Source: a bacterium (GTDB taxonomy: Bacteria > CG2-30-53-67 > CG2-30-70-394). Taken from it: a stretch of 53,147 bases of DNA. This document shows positions 19,277 through 26,243 of the stretch, in pieces; the first letter of the stretch is position 1, and the number at the start of each line of letters is the position of its first letter. A program made the position numbers and the translations under genes. The stretch is taken from contig JAJRSX010000079.1 in assembly GCA_024278555.1 (NCBI GenBank), positions 1-53,147 of the forward strand. Direction: 5' to 3'. Under the pieces are notes generated by a model. That model was given only the letters and a program-made list of their open reading frames with translations, had not been told where the DNA came from and did no database searches.

Positions 19277-19352
19277 TGGTGGAGGATAGCGGGATCGAAC
19301 CGCTGACCTCGGCATTGCGAACGCCGCGCTCTCCCAGCTGAGCTAATCCCCC
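19277..19352 (-). tRNA. tRNA-Ala (CGC)
   Basis: GGGGGATTAGCTCAGCTGGGAGAGCGCGGCGTTCGCAATGCCGAGGTCAGCGGTTCGATCCCGCTATCCTCCACCA; anticodon loop TTCGCAA; encoded CCA. Confidence 0.95.
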
Positions 19353-19626
19353 AAAAAAGGAGCGGGAAGGATCGCGCCGGACGGCCGGAGCCGTCAAGAT
19401 CGCCCCCACCCCACCGTCGTCGGTTGCGGGCCTCGCGCGGAGGCGCGGAGAGGTTGGAGGGGTGGGCAGGCGTCGTCGGAGCTGCAACGCGGTGGGGTGG
19501 TGGCCCGGAAGGCCAATCCACAGATCGAGCCGCAAATCGGGCGCGAATGGACGCGAATGATGGGCGCCTCCAGTCTGACGTCACGAGTGAGGACGATCGG
19601 CGCGCAACGGCTCGGAAAGCGATTTG

Positions 19627-19791
19627 TGGCCACGGAATCCACGGAAGCACACGGAAGTAGGGGCCTCCCGTTGGGGTGAGCGAGCAACCCGGACCCCGTT
19701 CCTGCTCGAACCATGGCAGGCGCCACCCCGTTCTCTTGCCCCCGCCGCGCGTTCTCGCCCCTTCCGTGTGCTTCCGTGGATTCCGTGGCCA
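19627..19791. repeat. Inverted-repeat element, 31-bp perfect arms (TGGCCACGGAATCCACGGAAGCACACGGAAG)
   Basis: Left arm 19627-19657, right arm 19761-19791. Confidence 0.88.
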
Positions 19792-19988
19792 ATTCCCTGC
19801 CGGGCGGCATGGGACCCGGGGGCGACTCGATTGCCGTCAGGGGTGGAGCCATGTGGTTGTGAGATCAGCACCGTGGCGGTGGTGGGAAAATCTGAGGCGA
19901 TGCTCTGGGCCTCTCTCGCGCGGCCGGCCTTCGGGTGCGAGACTGGCGCGGCTCGCGACGGGCTGTCTGCCAGAGGAGAATCGTGGCC

Positions 19989-20384
19989 ATGCCTCCCCTT
20001 ACCACCGGTGCCCTGGCCAAGGCGGCCGGGGTCCACGTCGAGACCCTCCGCTACTACGAGCGGCGCGGCCTGCTGCCGGTGCCGCCGCGGCGGGCGTCGG
20101 GCTACCGCGACTACCCGGAAGAGGCGGTGGGGCTGGTGCGCTTCATCAAGCGGGCCCAGGGGCTCGGCTTCACCCTGGAGGAGATCCGCGAGCTGCTGTG
20201 GCTACGCGAAGGCGAGGATTGCCACACGGTGCGCCGCCTGGCGGAGCGCAAGCTCGCCGATGTGGCGGGGCGGCTGCGCGACCTGCGCCGCCTCCAGGGT
20301 GCCCTCAAGGGGCTGGTCAAGCAGTGCGCCGCCGAGGGGGGCCCCGGTCACTGTCCGATCGTCGAGAGCCTCGATCGCGACTGA
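19989..20384 (+). CDS. merR: MerR-family regulator, Hg(II)-type
   Basis: TTGALAKAAGVHVETLRYYERRGLL; C-terminal Cys pattern EDCHT...KQCAAEGGPGHCPIVE typical of mercury MerR. Confidence 0.88.
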   Translation: MPPLTTGALAKAAGVHVETLRYYERRGLLPVPPRRASGYRDYPEEAVGLVRFIKRAQGLGFTLEEIRELLWLREGEDCHTVRRLAERKLADVAGRLRDLRRLQGALKGLVKQCAAEGGPGHCPIVESLDRD

Positions 20385-20387
20385 GCC

Positions 20388-20531
20388 GTGGCGCCCCTTC
20401 CCGGGGCGCTGCTCTTCGGCCTCCTGTGGCCGGCCTTCGGCCCGCCTACCGCCTTTCTCTATGCCGCCACCCTCACCGCCGCCACCACCGCGATCCGCGG
20501 CCGATGGCCGCGGCAGGCCCGCAGGGCCTGA
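20388..20531 (+). pseudogene. C-terminal remnant of a transmembrane transporter (MFS-like)
   Basis: In-frame VAPLPGALLFGLLWPAFGPPTAFLYAATLTAATTAI resembles the last MFS helices; no upstream body. Confidence 0.45.
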
Positions 20532-20663
20532 ATCGCCGATGGAATCGGCTCCTACCGCCCAGCCAGCATCTCCGGCCATTTGCATGCCCTCGCGACGATC
20601 CCTGGTGAGAAATCCGGTCCAAAGTCCGACAGGCTCCTACCCAAGGGTTCGCAAAAAAGACGC

Positions 20664-20695
20664 TTGACTCCGTACCCAAGTACGGGATGTAGGCT
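20664..20695 (+). promoter_or_regulatory. MerR-type promoter/operator P1
   Basis: TTGACT - CCGTACCCAAGTACGGGATG (20 bp, dyad CCGTAC/GTACGG) - TAGGCT. Confidence 0.85.
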
Positions 20696-20729
20696 GTGGT
20701 CAACCATCCACTCCACTGGAGAACTGATC

Positions 20730-21092
20730 ATGACCGAAGCCCCCCCTCACCCCCCCAACAACCGCTCCCTCTGGGTGGCGGGGATCGCCGCCATCGGCGC
20801 CTCGGCCTGCTGCGTCGGCCCCCTGGTGCTCCTCGCCCTCGGGATCAGCGGCGGCTGGATCGCCACCCTCACCGCCCTGGAGCCGTACCGGCCGATCTTC
20901 GTCGGGGTGACCCTGCTCGTCCTGGGGCTCGCCTTCCGCCGCCTCTACCTGGTGCCCGAGCGGTGCGCGCCGGGCACCGCCTGCGCCGTGCCACAGACCC
21001 GGCGCAACCAGCGGCTGATCTTCTGGGTGGTGGCCGCGGCCTTGATCGGGCTGCTCGCCTTCCCCTGGTACGCCCCCCTCTTTCTCGCCTGA
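20730..21092 (+). CDS. merT: Mercuric ion transporter MerT
   Basis: GIAAIGASACCVGPLVLLALGISG with CC motif; CAPGTAC loop. Confidence 0.92.
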   Translation: MTEAPPHPPNNRSLWVAGIAAIGASACCVGPLVLLALGISGGWIATLTALEPYRPIFVGVTLLVLGLAFRRLYLVPERCAPGTACAVPQTRRNQRLIFWVVAAALIGLLAFPWYAPLFLA

Positions 21093-21117
21093 TCCCCCCG
21101 CTCAAAGGAGCACCACC

Positions 21118-21417
21118 ATGCGACCGATCCTCTCCCTCCTGCTCGCCGCCTCCCTCCTCGCCGCCACCGCCCCGCCCGCGGCCGCCACCGGCGACCCCGA
21201 CCTCCAGACTACCACCCTGGCGGTGGAGAACATGACCTGCTCCATGTGCCGGATCACCGTGGGCAAGGCCCTGAAGCGGGTCGACGGGGTGGTCGACGCC
21301 CAGGTCGACGTGGAGAAAAAGAGCGCCACCGTGCGCTTCGACCCCGCCAAGACCGACGTCACCGCCCTCACCCGGGCGACCACCCAGGCCGGTTACCCGT
21401 CGACCCCCAAGAAATGA
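21118..21417 (+). CDS. merP: Periplasmic mercury-binding protein MerP
   Basis: Signal peptide; VENMTCSMCRITVGKALKRVDGV HMA motif. Confidence 0.92.
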   Translation: MRPILSLLLAASLLAATAPPAAATGDPDLQTTTLAVENMTCSMCRITVGKALKRVDGVVDAQVDVEKKSATVRFDPAKTDVTALTRATTQAGYPSTPKK

Positions 21418-21439
21418 CTCCCGTCCCGAGGCCACCCGC

Positions 21440-21643
21440 ATGAAAATCCGCAGCCTGTTACCGCTCGTCGCTCTCACCCTCGCTGTGGCGACCCTTGCGG
21501 CCACCACGCTGCCGGCCGAGGCCGGCGGCGAGCGGATCCTCTTCCACCTCAAGATCGGCCTGAAGCAAGACGACGCCCAACTCTGTGTCGCCTACAACGA
21601 GATCTGGGCGGCCCTTGACTCCGTACCTTGGTACGGGGTGTAG
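21440..21643 (+). pseudogene. Truncated periplasmic DsrE-like gene ending inside a mer promoter
   Basis: GERILFHLKIGLKQDDAQLCVAYNEIWAAL is DsrE-like; the last codons ALDSVPWYGV are encoded by the P2 operator. Confidence 0.6.
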
Positions 21644-21646
21644 CCT
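21615..21646 (+). promoter_or_regulatory. MerR-type promoter/operator P2
   Basis: TTGACT - CCGTACCTTGGTACGGGGTG (20 bp, perfect dyad CCGTACC-TT-GGTACGG) - TAGCCT. Confidence 0.85.
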
Positions 21647-21707
21647 GATCTCCGGTGGATCAATCAGACCCCTCACGTAACTCCATATCCCCGAGGGAAG
21701 GCACCCC

Positions 21708-22181
21708 ATGAGCGATCACGACTGCTGCGCCGCCGAGACGGCGGCCGCCCCCACCAAGCCCCCCTGCCCCGCCTGCGGCCGCACCGGCAAGCGGGTGCCC
21801 GAGGAGACCCCCGCCGCCCTGGTTCGGCCGGAGGAGGGGGCCCGGGTGCGGCCGGGGGTCCGCTACCGCCTCTGCGTGACGCCGGGCTGTGGGGTCGCCT
21901 ACTACCCCGACGCGGGGGAGGCACCTCCCATCCCGGCGAGCGCCCTGCGGGTTCCGGTGGGCCAGAAGGGGATGGGGGAGCCACGGCCGCTCTGCTACTG
22001 CTTCGGCTTCAGCGAGCAGGACGTCCGCGACCGTCTCGCCTGCGGCGGCGAGGCCGTCTCCGCCGAGGTGAAGCGCAAGATGAAAGACCCCGGCTGCGCC
22101 TGCCCCACCGAGAACCCATCGGGGAGCTGTTGTCTGGGCGGCATCCGCGCCGCCGAAAAGCGGCTCACCGCGGTGGTCTGA
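21708..22181 (+). CDS. Putative Cys-rich Fe-S/copper metallochaperone, CopZ N-domain-like
   Basis: CPACGRTGKRV, CVTPGCGVAYY, PLCYCFGFSEQDV, CACPTENPSGSCCLG. Confidence 0.7.
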   Translation: MSDHDCCAAETAAAPTKPPCPACGRTGKRVPEETPAALVRPEEGARVRPGVRYRLCVTPGCGVAYYPDAGEAPPIPASALRVPVGQKGMGEPRPLCYCFGFSEQDVRDRLACGGEAVSAEVKRKMKDPGCACPTENPSGSCCLGGIRAAEKRLTAVV

Positions 22182-22406
22182 TCGGCGCCTTGGCGATGAT
22201 CCCAGGCGTCGGTGCGGTTCTCCCGCCGGTGGTGGCCCGCCCGGCCTGTGGGCCCTAAGGACGCCTCTCTTCACGACGATCGCCAAAGTCCGACGGGCTC
22301 CTGGGTTCTAACTTCGGAAAGCGCAGCTCTGCCGGTAGAAGGTTGGCGCATGGCGTGCGAAATATATATCGTAGACAGAATATAATCGCCGTTGTAGTGT
22401 TGATTT

Positions 22407-22721
22407 ATGGATCTTCAGGACAAGGTGCAGCTCCTGCGGGTGGTCGCCCATCCCACGCGGCTCAAGATCATCGAGCGGCTGGCGGCGGAGGGCGAGCCGC
22501 TCTGTGTCTCCGACCTGGAGCCCGACCTCGGCGTCCCGCAGCCGAACGTCTCCCAGCATTTGGCGGTGCTACGCAAGGCGGGAGTGGTGGACTTTTATGT
22601 GGACGGTCGGTTGCGTTGCTACTTTTTGAAGGATCCGCGGGTCGCGCGCCTCCTCGCGCTCCTTGACGAGGCGGTGGAGGAGGAGCCGGTCCCGCCCACC
22701 TGCTGTTCGGCGAAGGGGTAG
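22407..22721 (+). CDS. ArsR/SmtB-family repressor
   Basis: VVAHPTRLKIIERLA...PNVSQHLAVLRKAGVVDFYVDGRLRCYFL. Confidence 0.9.
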   Translation: MDLQDKVQLLRVVAHPTRLKIIERLAAEGEPLCVSDLEPDLGVPQPNVSQHLAVLRKAGVVDFYVDGRLRCYFLKDPRVARLLALLDEAVEEEPVPPTCCSAKG

Positions 22722-22754
22722 GGGAATGTGTCACCTTTTTCACAGGAGGTAGCC

Positions 22755-22988
22755 ATGAAGATCGATCTCCCCGATGTCCTCGTTCACCTCGACGAGACCC
22801 TCGACCACGACCACCTGGCGGCTATCGAGACCAATCTCCGGCAGGATCCCGGTGTGGTCTCCGTCGCCTTTCACGACGAGAGGCCGCACATGATGGTGGT
22901 GGCGTACGATCCGCAGGCAACCACGGAGGGGGCGATCCTCGAGCGGGTCACCGCCGAGGGTGTTCACGCGGAGCTCGCGGGGCTGTAG
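22755..22988 (+). CDS. HMA-fold-like small protein lacking CxxC
   Basis: LDETLDHDHLAAIETNLRQDPGVVSVAFHDERPHMMVVAYDP; RBS aggaggt. Confidence 0.65.
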   Translation: MKIDLPDVLVHLDETLDHDHLAAIETNLRQDPGVVSVAFHDERPHMMVVAYDPQATTEGAILERVTAEGVHAELAGL

Positions 22989-23111
22989 GGGGCTGTCGGA
23001 CCCCCTTTACAATTCAGCGCCCCTGCTCCTCGCCATCTTCGCCGCAGGGGCGCGGTAGGAGCCATCCCGCTTCACGCTCCTTCCCTCCATCGGCCGCCTC
23101 GGCACCCCTCT

Positions 23112-23350
23112 GCCTTCCGTGGACAGATCCCAACCAGGTGTGTGTTCGCTGCCATGTGGTGAGCGGCGAGCGGAGGAACACCTTCTTCCGTTTCCCGCCG
23201 TGCGGCACGGTGGCCGAGATCCAGGCCAGTGGCCAACTCGCTGATCGCGTCGGCTGCCACATGCCGGAGGTCCGCCGGCCGCTGGTGGAAGGCGGGCAGG
23301 TACGCCCTGGCCACCTCCACCTGTGGCGCGGCGGCCACGACCCCGACACC
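23112..23350 (+). pseudogene. Internal fragment of a multiheme c-type cytochrome
   Basis: WTDPNQVCVRCHVVSGE...GCHMPEVRRPLVEGG...GHLHLWRGGHDPDTV; runs into mer-type promoter P3. Confidence 0.55.
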
Positions 23351-23379
23351 GTACACCCGGTAGGTGGGTACAGAGTCAA
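23348..23379 (-). promoter_or_regulatory. MerR-type promoter P3 (minus strand)
   Basis: Minus: TTGACT - CTGTACCCACCTACCGGGTG (20 bp) - TACGGT. Confidence 0.6.
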
Positions 23380-23488
23380 GGGAACGCCGGTAGGTATGTA
23401 GACAGGGGGGAGACCCGTTGGAGATCGGGTGTCGCCGGTGGCCCCGTTTTTTCCACCCCCACCTTTTTTCGCGCAGCGAAAAAAGCCC

Positions 23489-23520
23489 TTGACTCTATAC
23501 TTTACTACAGACTGTAGGCT
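23489..23520 (+). promoter_or_regulatory. MerR-type promoter P4
   Basis: TTGACT - CTATACTTTACTACAGACTG (20 bp) - TAGGCT, 23 bp upstream of a merR-like gene. Confidence 0.75.
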
Positions 23521-23543
23521 TGCTCTCGAACCAAGAGGTCGCC

Positions 23544-23975
23544 ATGGAATCGTTCACCATCGGTCAGGTCGCCCGGCGCGCGGAGGTTGGCGTGCAGACG
23601 ATCCGCTACTACGAACGGGAGGGGCTGCTCCCGGAGCCCGCCCGGCGTCCCTCGGGCTACCGCGTGTACCCCGAGGGGGTGGTGCGCCGCCTCCTCTTCA
23701 TCCGCCGTGCCAAGGAACTGGGCTTCTCCCTGCGGGAGATCAAGGAGCTTCTCGCCCTGCGGGTCGACCCGGGCTGCACCTGCGGTGAGATCAAGGCGAG
23801 GGCGCTGGCGAAGGTCGACGATGTCGACCGCAAGATTGCCTCTCTCCAGTGCATCCGTGGTGCCCTCCTCGACCTGGCCGACGCCTGCCCCGGGGGCAAC
23901 GCCACCACCGATTGCCCCATCCTTGATGCCCTCGATGGCACCAAAGGAGAACACCATGCAGAAGCGAACCGTTGA
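23544..23975 (+). CDS. MerR-family heavy-metal regulator
   Basis: FTIGQVARRAEVGVQTIRYYEREGLL; C-terminal CTCGEIK...ADACPGG...DCPILDAL. Confidence 0.9.
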   Translation: MESFTIGQVARRAEVGVQTIRYYEREGLLPEPARRPSGYRVYPEGVVRRLLFIRRAKELGFSLREIKELLALRVDPGCTCGEIKARALAKVDDVDRKIASLQCIRGALLDLADACPGGNATTDCPILDALDGTKGEHHAEANR

Positions 23976-24231
23976 AGTCTTCACCGCCGGATGTCACCTG
24001 TGCGACGACGCCGTCACCCTGGTAAAGGAGATGGCGTGCCCGAGCTGTGAGGTGGTGGTCCACGACCTCGCCAAGGGGTGTGAGAGCGACGACTGTCGGG
24101 AGCAGGCGCGGCGGTACGGGGTCACCACCGTCCCGGCGGTGGTCGTGGACGGCGCCCTCGCCGCCTGCTGCCGGGGCGGTGGCGTCGATCGGGATGGGCT
24201 CACCGCCGCCGGGGTGGGAGTGGCGCGGTGA
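23956..24231 (+). CDS. Thioredoxin/glutaredoxin-like protein
   Basis: EVFTAGCHLCDDAVTLV...GVTTVPAVVVDG; overlaps the 3' end of merR-like gene. Confidence 0.8.
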   Translation: MQKRTVEVFTAGCHLCDDAVTLVKEMACPSCEVVVHDLAKGCESDDCREQARRYGVTTVPAVVVDGALAACCRGGGVDRDGLTAAGVGVAR

Positions 24232-24310
24232 TTCGGCCTTCGTTTGGATGTCCGCGATCGGCCGTGGGCGCGTCACGGTCCGGACCGGCCGGCCGCCTCC
24301 TCGCCCGAGG

Positions 24311-24396
24311 CGGGAGCGGGTCGTATCCGCGGTCCGCGCCGGCGGCGCGGCCTCCCCTTCGGGCCGGAATCGGGGGTGCAACCCCCTCCTACCCTA
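24311..24396. repeat. REP-like element
   Basis: GGGAGCGGGTCGTATCCGCGGTCCGCGCCGGCGGCGCGG...GGGGGTGCAACCCCCTCCTACC. Confidence 0.65.
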
Positions 24397-24412
24397 TTTC
24401 AAGGAGCTCCCC

Positions 24413-24646
24413 ATGAAGGTCCTCGTCCTCCTTGCCCTCCTCCTCACCGCGCTTCCCGCCCTCGCTGGCGAGGTGCACGTCCAGGTGAACGGCCTCGCCT
24501 GCCCCTTCTGTGCCTACGGCCTGGAGAAGAAGCTGAAGCCCTTGGCCGGCGTGGCGGGGGTGCAGGTGCCGGTGGTGCAGAACCTGAACGGCTACAGCCT
24601 GGAGTCAGACTATGTAGTCACCGTGGGCGCACGGTGGCAGCACTAA
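24413..24646 (+). pseudogene. Truncated periplasmic heavy-metal-associated (MerP-like) protein
   Basis: Signal peptide then EVHVQVNGLACPFCAYGLEKKLKPLAGV; C-terminal part departs from the HMA fold. Confidence 0.55.
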
Positions 24647-24783
24647 CTCGCCGCGGCGATGGTCACCTCCACCGGGCTGCGGAGGATGTCGAGGACCGGC
24701 GAGGTCTTTTTCACCTGGGCCCAGAGGGCATCGAGCTGGTCGACGTTGACGCCGTTGAGCGTGGTTTCGATGCCCATGGTCAT
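24643..24783 (-). pseudogene. Truncated OsmC-like N-terminus
   Basis: MTMGIETTLNGVNVDQLDALWAQVKKTSPVLD resembles the OsmC leader (TTLNGVNVxQL), then terminates. Confidence 0.4.
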
Positions 24784-24845
24784 GCCTCCGGTGGGAGTGG
24801 ATGTCGGGGGTACTGCGGTGTCTACTGCCACTATTGGATACCAAA

Positions 24846-25874
24846 CTAGTGTTTTGTGTTCCCGGAGATAGAGGCAGCAGTCGAGGGCTCGCTCGTCGCC
24901 ACCGGTAGCCCCTCTCGGCACCACGCGCGCATGCCGCCACGCACCAGGATGGGTGCCTGGAAACCGGCGGCGCGCAGCCGCCGCACCGCCACGGTGGAGC
25001 GCTTGTCGGTGCGACAAACCACGGCGACGGTACGATCGCGCCACCCTTCCAGCTTTCCGAGGTGGCTCTCCAGCTCCCCGAGGGGGGGGTTGCAGGCGCC
25101 CAGGATGTGACAGGTGACGTAGTCTTTGGGATCGCGTACGTCGAGCACCAGGTCCACCTCGCCCAGCGTAAGCCCCTCCTCAAGGGTGGTGGCGGTGAGC
25201 TCACCCGCCGTTGGGTCGCCACCACGCAGCCGTCGCACCAGGCGCGGAAGCAGGGCTACCGCCGCCAGCGCCCCGAGGGCGAGGAGCCCCTTGCGGATCG
25301 CCCCCTCGCCGCCCGCCGCCGCCGCCCGCCCCGCGTACCCCAGGTAGGTGTAGGCGGCCGCCGCCGGCGCCATGCACACGGCGGTGGCGAGGCAGTAGGC
25401 ACGCAGGGGGATGCGGGTGAGACCGAAGGCGTAGTTCAGGAGGTTGAAGGGGAAGAGCGGCACCAGGCGGACGAAGGCGACGAAGCGCCACCCCTCCCCC
25501 TCGACGCCGGCCACGAGTCGCTGCAGGCGCGGGCCGCTCTTGCGTGCCACCCAGTCGCCGGCGAGGTGGCGTGCCAGCAGAAAGGCGAGGGTGGCGCCGA
25601 GGGTGGCGCCGGTGAGGTTCCACACCGTCCCCCACAGCGGCCCGAAGAGGGCACCGCCGGCGAGGGTGAGGAGGGTGCCGGGGAGAAAGAGGAGGGAAGC
25701 CCCGGCGTAGAGGAGAATGAAGAGGAGAGGCGCCGCCGGTCCCAGACCCGCGAGCCACGCCCGCACCGCATCGGGGTCGATCCGGTCGCGGTAGGCGGCT
25801 GCCACCGCGATCGCCACAAGCAGCGCGGCCGCCATCGGCCAGCGGCGGAGTTTGAGTGGCGCCGGGGGCCTCAT
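24846..25874 (-). CDS. TVP38/TMEM64 (DedA/SNARE-associated) membrane protein fused to a rhodanese domain
   Basis: LLFLPGTLLTLAGGALFGPLWGTVWNLTGATLGATLAFLLAR, FNLLNYAFGLT; C-terminal VDLVLDVRDPKDY...VVCRTDKRSTVAVRRLRAAGF. Confidence 0.85.
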   Translation of the reverse strand: MRPPAPLKLRRWPMAAALLVAIAVAAAYRDRIDPDAVRAWLAGLGPAAPLLFILLYAGASLLFLPGTLLTLAGGALFGPLWGTVWNLTGATLGATLAFLLARHLAGDWVARKSGPRLQRLVAGVEGEGWRFVAFVRLVPLFPFNLLNYAFGLTRIPLRAYCLATAVCMAPAAAAYTYLGYAGRAAAAGGEGAIRKGLLALGALAAVALLPRLVRRLRGGDPTAGELTATTLEEGLTLGEVDLVLDVRDPKDYVTCHILGACNPPLGELESHLGKLEGWRDRTVAVVCRTDKRSTVAVRRLRAAGFQAPILVRGGMRAWCREGLPVATSEPSTAASISGNTKH

Positions 25875-26103
25875 CGCGGCCACCCCCAGCCGCGTCCACG
25901 GGGGGCAAAGGTGTCGTATGCAGGAGGCATAATATGCAACGATACTAATATATCGGCGTGGCAACACGTCAACCGCCACGAAACGGCGGGGTCACGCGAC
26001 GCGGTGATCGACCAACCCGACCCGCAGTTCTCACCGGAGGTCTGCTGCGAGCGTGTATCTCCCCGAATCTGCCGGCTGCATCCTCGTCCGAGTCCTCGGC
26101 GAC

Positions 26104-26150
26104 GTGTAGGAGCGAGTTGTACTCGCGACCACGCGGCTTCGGCCGCGGGA
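26104..26150. repeat. REP-like element (GTGTAGGAGCGAGTTGTACTCGCGA)
   Basis: Same family as other REP copies; covarying AGCGAGTTGTACTCGC hairpin. Confidence 0.6.
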
Positions 26151-26243
26151 CGAAGATCCGGATGGGGGAGATAGGGATTGAACTCGTCATAAACAAAGCT
26201 ATGATGTCATGAATGTTGTCAACCCTAGAAGGAGGAGACACCC

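Noticed and set aside
20382-20531. UGA after merR read as selenocysteine because the frame continues
   Set aside because: Downstream residues look like transporter helices, MerR already has its complete C-terminus, and I saw no SECIS-like stem there.
23014-23379. Minus-strand ORF driven by P3
   Set aside because: Composition typical of antisense shadow; no family recognised.
24229-24231. UGA ending the thioredoxin-like gene as a Sec codon
   Set aside because: Protein length is normal for the family and downstream DNA is REP-like.
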